From: Fulvivirga maritima
Lineage (GTDB): Bacteria > Bacteroidota > Bacteroidia > Cytophagales > Cyclobacteriaceae
Direction: 5' to 3'
Length of the DNA: 64,000 bases
Assembly (NCBI RefSeq): GCF_021389955.1
Contig: NZ_CP089980.1
Span: 2,785,001 to 2,849,000 of the forward strand
Shown here: piece after piece, positions 41,781 through 49,201 of the stretch
Numbering within the stretch: position 1 is the first letter of the stretch
How the letters are laid out: every line of letters starts with the position of its first letter
Translations under genes and position numbers: made by a program
The notes under the pieces: model-generated
What the model was told of the DNA's origin: nothing
Database searches by the model: none
Seen by the model: only the letters and a program-made list of their open reading frames with translations

Positions 41781-42178
41781 TCCTCTTCTTCTGGTAGCTT
41801 AGCGTATTGTTTTTTTATCTTTTCTGAGTAGAAATAGACAGGGTCTTTAGATTCACTAAATTCCTGCCAAAGTTTATAAGGTACCTGAGGATAAACCTGA
41901 AAAACAGAATCTGATTCTTTGGCTACCAGATAACCGGTTTTTCCGTCGCATGAATAGTAGCGAAGGGCTTGTGGTGTGAGGTGTTTGGAAATGGAGAGCG
42001 TTTCTTTCAGGCGAAAAGTGGTGGTGCTAAGCGCTTTTATAGCCTCTACGTAGTTAGTGAATTCTGCGGGGAGCTCATGGCAGTTAGTATTTTCAGGGCC
42101 TTTTTCAAAATTATGCTGAACCTGTGCGTTACTTAAGGCCGGGCTTAACAAAAGTAGGGCGAAGAGTATCTGTTTCAT
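41777..42178 (-). CDS. secreted KTSC-domain-like protein
   Basis: Signal peptide (MKQILFALLLLSPALSNA). Residues about 50-128 follow the KTSC domain pattern: STTTFRLKETLSIS, a GYLVAKESDSVFQVYPQVP strand pair, then WQEFSESKDPVYFYSEKIKK ending with a Tyr. KTSC domains are small and of uncertain function, often fused to enzymes. The start overlaps the macro-domain gene by 4 bp (ATGA), so the two are coupled. Confidence 0.68.
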   Translation of the reverse strand: MKQILFALLLLSPALSNAQVQHNFEKGPENTNCHELPAEFTNYVEAIKALSTTTFRLKETLSISKHLTPQALRYYSCDGKTGYLVAKESDSVFQVYPQVPYKLWQEFSESKDPVYFYSEKIKKQYAKLPEEED

Positions 42179-42714
42179 AGCTTTTGCTTTGCCAGGTGAG
42201 TCAAAGTGTTATAATCATCAGTGCTGAAAGTGATGAGTATAATTTTACCGAAAGAAGAATTTTTGGATAAATAAGCCTGGGTGGTTTTTAGGGCTATCTT
42301 GGCGGCTCTCTCAAAAGGGAAGCCATAAACGCCAGTGCTAATAGAAGGAAAAGCTATGCTGCTAATATCATTCTCTTTGGCCAGTTTAAGGCTGTTTGAG
42401 TAACAGTTGGCCAGTAATTGGTCTTCATTGTTATTGCCACCACGCCAGACTGGCCCAACAGTGGAGATAACATATTTTGCCTTAAGGTTAAAACCGGGGC
42501 TTAGCTTGGCTTCTCCGGTTTCACAGCCATGAAGGGTTTTGTTAAATTGAAGTAACTCAGGGCCTGCAGCTCGGTGTATAGCTCCATCTACGCCGCCACC
42601 TCCTAATAATGATGAGTTGGCAGCGTTAACAATGGCATCTACCTCCAGTTGAGTAATGTCTCCCTGAGTGATTTCAAGTCTTTTGTCTATATGTGAATTA
42701 GAACCAGCTTCCAC
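42175..42714 (-). CDS. macro-domain protein (O-acetyl-ADP-ribose deacetylase type)
   Basis: A 179-residue single macro domain of the YmdB/MacroD group: GDITQLEVDAIVNAANSSLL, GGGGVDGAIHRAAG (ADP-ribose loop), YVISTVGPVW, and IAFPSISTGVYGFP. It hydrolyses O-acetyl-ADP-ribose or mono-ADP-ribosyl modifications. It overlaps the membrane-protein gene upstream by 17 bp and the KTSC gene downstream by 4 bp, forming a three-gene operon. Confidence 0.95.
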   Translation of the reverse strand: MEAGSNSHIDKRLEITQGDITQLEVDAIVNAANSSLLGGGGVDGAIHRAAGPELLQFNKTLHGCETGEAKLSPGFNLKAKYVISTVGPVWRGGNNNEDQLLANCYSNSLKLAKENDISSIAFPSISTGVYGFPFERAAKIALKTTQAYLSKNSSFGKIILITFSTDDYNTLTHLAKQKL

Positions 42715-43135
42715 CTAAATGTCTAAACGGCCAAGGAATAGATATGAGCATAATTAACAGGCCAATGGCATAGAATGTTAATATGGTTTTAAACTTTTTG
42801 CCGTCATCAGTAAGTCTTTTTGCTTTACTGTATCCAATAGTGATTAGCGCAATGGCTATGACCATCATTACACTGTGCTCTACTAAGTAAAACCGTAAAG
42901 CAGGTTCACCCATAGAAGATCCGGAAAAAATCACTTTAGGGCTGATGAAGTAAAGAATAACACCCACTACCAGTTGTATGTGAGTAAATATAAGGGCAAA
43001 TAAGGCTGCTTTTTTATCTTTTCCTGTATAAGGAACAGTGCCTTTTGTTTTGCCTATTGAATTAATGATAGCATATAGTATCGATATGAGTACCAGCCAT
43101 CTAAGTCCTGAGTGTGCGTGTATGAGTATCTGCAT
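42698..43135 (-). CDS. four-helix membrane protein
   Basis: A 145-residue integral membrane protein with four predicted helices (RWLVLISILYAIINS, AALFALIFTHIQLVVGVILY, VMMVIAIALITIG, ILTFYAIGLLIMLIS). Conserved-looking His residues (HAHSGLRW, THIQ, EHSVMM) recall the group often labelled cytochrome b-like in Bacteroidota. Heme binding is not shown. First gene of the operon with macro and KTSC genes. It starts soon after the S8 peptidase terminator. Confidence 0.78.
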   Translation of the reverse strand: MQILIHAHSGLRWLVLISILYAIINSIGKTKGTVPYTGKDKKAALFALIFTHIQLVVGVILYFISPKVIFSGSSMGEPALRFYLVEHSVMMVIAIALITIGYSKAKRLTDDGKKFKTILTFYAIGLLIMLISIPWPFRHLGGSWF

Positions 43136-43153
43136 TGTATTGTAATAAAATAA

Positions 43154-43181
43154 AAAACCGGACTAAAGTTAGTCCGGTTTT
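43154..43181 (-). terminator. rho-independent terminator of the S8 peptidase gene
   Basis: AAAACCGGACTAA and TTAGTCCGGTTTT form a nearly perfect stem just downstream of the S8 stop on the minus strand, followed on that strand by a run of Ts (complement of TAAAAAA at 43151). Confidence 0.82.
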
Positions 43182-43211
43182 GTGTCTAAGACAATTATTT
43201 TTAAACTTCCT

Positions 43212-44852
43212 TTATTTTGAGGTCATTGACTCAGCTAATTTCACTGCTTCATAAGCGTTTACCTCGCCACCGTAGATAGACAAGCTTTTGAAGTCTACTA
43301 ATGATTCATCACCAGGCTTAGTTACTTTTAGTCCATCAAAACGGATCGCTGATTTAGTAAGAATATCTTTTACCTGATCTACCGTTAACTCAGGGTAGTA
43401 TGACATAAGTAGAGCGGCTACACCTGTAGTAGCTGGTGCTGCCATACTTGTGCCATCAAAAGAGCTATATGTATTATCAGGAGTAGTAGAGTAGATGTCT
43501 ACTCCAGGAGCAAAAATATCTACTGAGTGCTTACCGTAGTTACTAAATGAGCCTACAAAGTTAGCGTCATCATCCCAGGCAGAAGCTCCTATCTCTAACC
43601 AGTTAGTGGCGGTTTCTTTAGAGTCTTTAAATTTTCTGGTAGGGAAGTTATTTGATTTATCAAGATCTTTAGAGCTGTTACCGGCAGCATGTACTAGTAG
43701 CACACCCTTACTTTCAGCGTATTTTACAGCCTTATCTACCGCTTCTTTTTGTGGAGAATAAGATTTGCCAAAACTCATGTTAATAATCTGAGCTCCGTTA
43801 TCTACGGCATATATAATAGCGTTAGCTACGTCCTTATCTCTTTCATCGCCATCAGGCACAGCTCTCACTACCATGATTTTAACATCGTTGGCAATTCCTT
43901 TAATACCTAAGTCATTATCTCTGTTGGCAGCTATAATACCAGAAACGTGTGTTCCATGGCTAGGATCATGGCCTTTAACATCACTGTTTCCGTATCCTTT
44001 TTCGTAAGGATCACTATAGTCATCACCTACAATAGTTCTAGGGTTAAATTCAGTATTGAAAGCGAAGTTTACCTGATTGCCAAAATGCTCTTCAGCTTCA
44101 GCTAATTCTTTGTCTAGTTGCTCAAAGTCTGCTTCATCACCTACATTTTGTAATATAATACCTACCATATTTCTGGCAGCCAGAATGGTAGAGTCATTAG
44201 TAGTAAGAGATCTTAGATCTTCCATGCTTACTTTCTCTACATCCAGATATAGCTTAAGTAGAGTGTTGTAGCGCATAAGGTTTTTGTGGAAAGTAGCATA
44301 AAACTCATACTGCTGTTCTGCTTTTTCATAATCAGCCTCAAAGTTCTTTTTCACTTTCAGCCAGTACTCGTATTCGTCTTTGTTCTTCTTTTTTACCTTT
44401 TTGGCTTCTACATCACCATATTTTGCCTTTAGGTCATTATATATTCTGGTAAGCTCATAGGTATCTTCTTCTACGTTACCATCTTTACCACCTATAAAAT
44501 TCCAGCCATATCGATCATCTACATAGCCATTTTTATCATCATCAATACCATTTCCGGCAATCTCATCTTCATTGATCCATATTTTACCTTGTAGGTCTTC
44601 ATGGTCAATATCCACACCTGAGTCTATTACTGCTACCGTTACGGTTTTCGATTTTTTGTTTTTAAGAACGGTATTGTAAGCCTTTTCTGCACTTACACCT
44701 TCATAATCATCACTGGAGTGATCAAGCACAAACCAGTTCTTTGGGGGAACCTGACTGCTGTCTTGTACGGCATCCTGAGCGTATACATTTATATTACAAA
44801 CACTTAATGCGACTGCCAGCCCCGCAAAGATTCTACTTACATTATGTTTCAT
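43212..44852 (-). CDS. S8 subtilisin-type serine peptidase, secreted
   Basis: A 546-residue protein with a signal peptide (about 1-25). The catalytic triad is visible: Asp77 in AVIDSGVDIDHEDLQG, His in DPSHGTHVSGII, Ser in FDGTSMAAPATTGVAAL. The oxyanion Asn lies in VHAAGNSSKD. About 170 residues of charged coiled helix are inserted between the Asp and His blocks (KKVKKKNKDEYEYWLKV region), longer than in typical subtilases. There is no C-terminal sorting domain, so it is probably periplasmic. Monocistronic, with its own terminator. Confidence 0.95.
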   Translation of the reverse strand: MKHNVSRIFAGLAVALSVCNINVYAQDAVQDSSQVPPKNWFVLDHSSDDYEGVSAEKAYNTVLKNKKSKTVTVAVIDSGVDIDHEDLQGKIWINEDEIAGNGIDDDKNGYVDDRYGWNFIGGKDGNVEEDTYELTRIYNDLKAKYGDVEAKKVKKKNKDEYEYWLKVKKNFEADYEKAEQQYEFYATFHKNLMRYNTLLKLYLDVEKVSMEDLRSLTTNDSTILAARNMVGIILQNVGDEADFEQLDKELAEAEEHFGNQVNFAFNTEFNPRTIVGDDYSDPYEKGYGNSDVKGHDPSHGTHVSGIIAANRDNDLGIKGIANDVKIMVVRAVPDGDERDKDVANAIIYAVDNGAQIINMSFGKSYSPQKEAVDKAVKYAESKGVLLVHAAGNSSKDLDKSNNFPTRKFKDSKETATNWLEIGASAWDDDANFVGSFSNYGKHSVDIFAPGVDIYSTTPDNTYSSFDGTSMAAPATTGVAALLMSYYPELTVDQVKDILTKSAIRFDGLKVTKPGDESLVDFKSLSIYGGEVNAYEAVKLAESMTSK

Positions 44853-45171
44853 ATACTTGGGATAATTCTAAAAATTATTAAAAAGTCTGCCAATATACGT
44901 CAAAAATGACAGACTGTGACGCTTTTTTTAATACTGGTTATAGTAGATTATAATCGGTAATAGCGCCATAAAAATATTCCTCTGATAGCAACCATGATCA
45001 TAAGCCAGAAGGTTCCCTTAAAACTATAATTACGCGGATCACGTAGGGAATAGACCGTATATGGAGGCCTGTTTTTAATATAACTTTTTGGTGGATAGGC
45101 TTGTTGTACTTTACGATACTAAGCAGCCTTAATAAAAAATATTCTTAGAAACCATTAAACTAACCTGACTT
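44853..45171. other. divergent intergenic region
   Basis: About 320 bp between the S8 start and the EgtB start, which point apart. AT-rich. No additional gene was seen; the promoters of both should be here. GACAGACTGTGACGC near 44908 may be a hairpin or binding site, but this is weak. Confidence 0.4.
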
Positions 45172-46433
45172 ATGGTATTGGAAGAAGTACAGCCAAAAGA
45201 AAAGTTTTGGCGCGTCCGTCAAACTACAGAGCATATCTGCTCCCCGCTTTCACCTGAAGACTATGTAGTGCAGCCTATTGTAGATGTGAGTCCTCCCAAA
45301 TGGCACTTGGGGCATACTACCTGGTTTTTTTGAGACTTTTATACTGATTCCTTTTAAAGAAGGATTACCAACCATATGATAAGAATTTTAGCTACATTTT
45401 TAATAGTTATTATGAAAGTGTAGGCGAGCGTCTTATAAGAACAGATAGAGGCAACTTAACCAGGCCAGCCTTGAAAGAGGTGATGACCTACAGGCAGTAC
45501 GTAGATGGGCACATGGATAGCTTGCTGGAAGAAGGAGTGGCAGATGAGGTGCTAACGCTATTAGAGCTTGGCTTGCAGCATGAGCAGCAGCATCAGGAAT
45601 TGCTTTTTTATGATATTAAATACATCCTGGGGCACAATCCGTTATTCCCAGCTTACCTGAAACAGGAAGATCCGCAAGCTCTGGCGCCTACAGAGGTAAT
45701 AGAAAGCGACTTTTTAAATGTAGAGGAAGGCATTTATCAGATAGGGCATCATCAGGATGGTTTTTGTTTTGATAATGAAAAAGGCGTGCACCGGGTTTTT
45801 CTTCATGATTTTGCCATAATGGACAGGCTGGTGACCAATGGAGAATATTTACAATTTGTAGAAGACGGCGGATATAAAAACTTCAGGTTTTGGCTTTCTG
45901 ATGGCTGGGATTGGGTAAACCGGGAAAATATTGAGACTCCAGATTATTGGTTTAAGAAAAACGGACAGTGGTACTATTATTCTCTTAAAGGAGGGTTGCA
46001 GCCATTAGACCTTGCTGCACCTGTTACTCATATCAGCTACTATGAGGCAGATGCTTATGCCAAATGGAAAGGTATGCGCTTGCCTACAGAGTTTGAGTGG
46101 GAAGTGGCTGCCAATATATATGCTCAGGAGCTAACAATGGGTAATTTCATGGAATCTGATCATTGTAATCCTGTGGCTAAGCAAAGCGATAACTACCAGT
46201 TTTTAGGAGATGCCTGGGAGTGGACTAGTAGTGCCTATTTACCCTATCCATATTATGAAGCGCCGGAGGGAGCTGTGGGAGAGTATAATGGCAAGTTTAT
46301 GGTTAACCAAATGGTACTGCGAGGAGGCTCTTGCGCTACACCGGCTAACCATGTGAGGTCTACTTATAGAAACTTCTTTCACCCACACCTTAGATGGATG
46401 TTTTCCGGTTTAAGGTTAGCTAAACATATTTAA
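45172..46433 (+). CDS. egtB: EgtB-like ergothioneine biosynthesis protein, frameshifted in the N-terminal third
   Basis: The family is a DinB-like three-His iron site plus FGE-sulfatase domain that joins sulfur to trimethylhistidine. Here [10 protein letters not shown] supplies the first His and [11 protein letters not shown] the His pair. The FGE part follows ([46 protein letters not shown]). The frame from 45172 breaks twice. One T too many in the seven-T run at 45325-45331 hides [13 protein letters not shown], and a further extra base near 45373 is needed to reach [19 protein letters not shown], which then runs on to 46433. Followed 9 bp later by egtD. Sequencing indels or a recent pseudogene. 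Confidence 0.88.
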
Positions 46434-46442
46434 AATACTCAG

Positions 46443-47378
46443 ATGAATAAACAATTTGCAAAAGACGTGTTGGAAGGATTAAATGCCACCCCTAAAAGGC
46501 TTTCTTCTCAATATTTTTATGATGAAAAAGGAGATGCACTTTTTCAGAAAATAATGAATTTGGATGAGTACTACCTTACCAGAAGTGAATTTGAAATAAT
46601 AGAAAGTAATAAAGAGGGCATGCTTCGAATTTTCAAAGGCGATGATGAAGCCTTTAATCTAATAGAATTTGGAGCGGGAGATGGTTATAAGACCAAGGTG
46701 CTGTTGAATAGTTTTTTGCAAGCAGGTGCAGATTTTAGTTATATTCCTATTGATATTTCTGCTAATGTTTTGTCATTGCTATCAGGATCATTAAAAAAGG
46801 AGCTTCCGGCTTTAAAGGTTCAGCCTATGGAGGGAGAGTATTTTTCTGTATTGAAAACGCTTAAAAGCACTAAAGCCAAAAATGTAGTGCTATTTCTGGG
46901 ATCTAATATTGGTAACTTCAGACATGAGCAGGCTATCGAATTCTTACAGGAATTATACGGGTCGTTGAAAAAAGGTGATCTGGTAATGATAGGCTTTGAC
47001 TTGAAAAAAGATCCGGATGTTATTATTAGTGCATATAATGATAAGGAAGGAACTACAAGAGCATTTAACCTTAATTTATTACATAGAATTAACAACGAGC
47101 TAGGTGGTAATTTCGATGTTTCTAAATTTAAACATTGGCCTACTTATGATCCTTATACTGGCACCACCACCAGTTATTTGGTGAGTACACAAAAGCAAAA
47201 GGTAGAGATAATGGATCAGGCTATTGAGTTTGATGAATGGGAGTCAGTGCATATGGAAATATCACAGAAGTATAATGTGAAAGATGTAGAAAGCATGGCT
47301 TCCCGCGTAGGATTTACTATCCGTAATAATTTCTATGACAGCAATGGTTATTTTTTAAATTCTATTTGGAAAAAATAG
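46443..47378 (+). CDS. egtD: L-histidine N-alpha-methyltransferase
   Basis: A 311-residue EgtD of normal length: KRLSSQYFYDEKGDALFQKI start, EYYLTRSEFEI, SAM-binding NLIEFGAGDGYKT, LFLGSNIGNF, LVMIGFDLKKD, AYND..TRAFNLN and the HWPTYDPYTG region. It makes hercynine (trimethylhistidine) from His and SAM, the first step of ergothioneine synthesis, which EgtB then sulfurises. It lies 9 bp after egtB, so the pair forms an operon. No EgtE-like lyase is adjacent. Confidence 0.95.
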   Translation: MNKQFAKDVLEGLNATPKRLSSQYFYDEKGDALFQKIMNLDEYYLTRSEFEIIESNKEGMLRIFKGDDEAFNLIEFGAGDGYKTKVLLNSFLQAGADFSYIPIDISANVLSLLSGSLKKELPALKVQPMEGEYFSVLKTLKSTKAKNVVLFLGSNIGNFRHEQAIEFLQELYGSLKKGDLVMIGFDLKKDPDVIISAYNDKEGTTRAFNLNLLHRINNELGGNFDVSKFKHWPTYDPYTGTTTSYLVSTQKQKVEIMDQAIEFDEWESVHMEISQKYNVKDVESMASRVGFTIRNNFYDSNGYFLNSIWKK

Positions 47379-47454
47379 TCATGGGTAAGGTATTGCTTAT
47401 AAAATAAAACTTCTTACTTTTGCTGCCCTTTTGATACTACCTAAATCGTTTTAT

Positions 47455-47539
47455 GCGCACGTGGCGGAATTGGTAGACGCGCCAGGTTGAGGGCCTGGTG
47501 GCCATTGCGGCCGTGGAGGTTCGATTCCTCTCGTGCGCA
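47455..47539 (+). tRNA. tRNA-Leu (GAG)
   Basis: Acceptor GCGCACG (47455-47461) pairs with CGTGCGC (47532-47538), discriminator A. D-arm with TGGTAGACGC. Anticodon stem CCAGG around TTGAGGG (anticodon GAG). A long variable arm (TGGCCATTGCGGCCG) marks class II. T-loop GTTCGATTC. No encoded CCA. Confidence 0.93.
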
Positions 47540-47592
47540 CATTTTGATTAGACTACTACTATTGTTATTAATGAAGCGATAACTGTAATGAC

Positions 47593-47675
47593 GCGCACGT
47601 GGCGAAATTGGTAGACGCGCTGTCTTCAGGTGGCAGTGCCTTTCAGGCGTGAAGGTTCGACTCCTTTCGTGCGCA
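47593..47675 (+). tRNA. tRNA-Leu (CAG)
   Basis: The same acceptor arm as its neighbour (GCGCACG with CGTGCGC), discriminator A. Anticodon loop TTCAGGT gives CAG. Variable arm TGCCTTTCAGGCG, T-loop GTTCGACTC. It is 53 bp after the first and probably co-transcribed; identical acceptor arms suggest duplication. Confidence 0.93.
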
Positions 47676-47778
47676 CTTATAGATAATTTTCGAATTAATA
47701 ATCAGAATTATAAGAGTTGGTCGTTATATTAACGGTAAATACTTATATCACTGGTTAATTTTTTTAACAATAACTTAC

Positions 47779-48789
47779 ATGGGAGTAACATTAAAAGATA
47801 TAGCCTTCACTCTGGGTTTATCACCTTCAACGGTTTCACGAGCACTAAACGATCACCCTGATATTAATGAGCAGACCCGGAAATCGGTTAAGCAGCTCGC
47901 TAAGAAGATGAACTACCAGGTGAACAAAATGGCTAGTGGGCTTCGTACCCGTAAAACTTATGCTATTGGAGTTATTGTCCCGAAAATAGCGAGCCATTTC
48001 TTTTCTTCGGTATTAAGTGGTATTCAGAAAGTGGCTGGTAGTAATGACTATCAGGTGTATATCTGTCAGACTAACGAATCTACCAAACAGGAGATAAAAT
48101 ACATTTCGTCTTTGATGGCTGGTAGTGTAGATGGTATTTTGGTGTCATTAGCTAAAGGCAGTAAAAATCTAAAGCATATAAAGCAAATAATTGATGGTGA
48201 CATGCCATTGGTGCTTTTTGATAGAACCAGTGATCAATTTAAAGTACCTAAAATTGAGGCCGAAGATTTTAAAGGAGCCTATAGAGCGGTTACACACTTA
48301 ATAGAAATAGGTTGTAAGAAAATTGCTCACCTGGCCGGTCCTGATAACTTGGGAGCAAGCCATAACAGACTTTTAGGTTATAAGCAGGCTTTGATAGATA
48401 ATAAAATACCTGTAGATGAAAAGCTGATCATTCCGTGTGATTTTGATCCTGAAAAGGGAAGAGAAGCGGTGAGAAGTCTTATTTCAGGCCCTATTGATAT
48501 TGATGGAATATTTTCTGTTAATGATGAGATTGGGGTAGAAGTAATTCTGGCACTTCAGGCTATGGGCATAAAAGTGCCGGAACAAGTGGCGGTAGTAGGA
48601 TTTGGTGATTTCCCAATTTGCGAAATTGTAATGCCTCACTTGAGCTCTGTAATGCATAACCCTTATAGAATAGGATATGAGGCTGCAGAATGCCTTTTCG
48701 ATCAGATCAATTCATCGCAAAAAGGTAAAAACTTCAGACATATTATACCTTCACAACTCGTTATTAGAGATTCATCCAGAAGGTCTTAA
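47779..48789 (+). CDS. LacI-family transcription regulator
   Basis: A 336-residue regulator of normal length. The N-terminal helix-turn-helix is VTLKDIAFTLGLSPSTVSRA with the hinge helix around KMASGLRTRKT. A periplasmic-binding-protein-like sensor follows (YAIGVIVPKIASHFFSSVLS, AGSVDGILVSLAKG, GIFSVNDEIGVEVI). It is of the Bacteroidota type that controls sugar-utilisation genes. No sugar genes are adjacent, so the target is unknown. Ends at a strong terminator. Confidence 0.95.
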   Translation: MGVTLKDIAFTLGLSPSTVSRALNDHPDINEQTRKSVKQLAKKMNYQVNKMASGLRTRKTYAIGVIVPKIASHFFSSVLSGIQKVAGSNDYQVYICQTNESTKQEIKYISSLMAGSVDGILVSLAKGSKNLKHIKQIIDGDMPLVLFDRTSDQFKVPKIEAEDFKGAYRAVTHLIEIGCKKIAHLAGPDNLGASHNRLLGYKQALIDNKIPVDEKLIIPCDFDPEKGREAVRSLISGPIDIDGIFSVNDEIGVEVILALQAMGIKVPEQVAVVGFGDFPICEIVMPHLSSVMHNPYRIGYEAAECLFDQINSSQKGKNFRHIIPSQLVIRDSSRRS

Positions 48790-48823
48790 AAGAATAAATA
48801 TACTTCATATTTAATTTTGCTAC

Positions 48824-48876
48824 GCCAGAAGAGTACTATTGATTTTTTCAGTAGTGGTTTTCTGGCTTTTTTGTTT
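48824..48876 (+). terminator. rho-independent terminator of the LacI gene
   Basis: GCCAGAA..ACTATTGA pairs with TCAGTAGT..TTCTGGC, an imperfect stem around a T loop, followed by TTTTTT. Confidence 0.78.
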
Positions 48877-49201
48877 CAGTCAATTCTGGTTCAAAGATAG
48901 CATTCAAATCATGCGTCTTTATAATGCTATTCAGGCATGGCTTCATTGTTAATTTTCACAATTAATGATTTATAGGTTTTATGCTTGATTTTATTAATAT
49001 TTGAATTATTATATTGTAATTTTCAATTATTTATAATTAAATTACATGCATCTGAACCGTGTTTTATGATAATCTGAACCTGAAAGTTGTTTTGTATGCT
49101 GTTTTATGAAGAAGAATGGATGGATAGCTATGTGTATCCAGACAACAATACAGGGATAACATGAAGTAATTATTACCATGTAACTAAATCCTTTTGTACA
49201 A

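Noticed and set aside
46820-47095. Minus-strand open frame inside egtD
   Set aside because: Shadow of the well-supported egtD coding strand.
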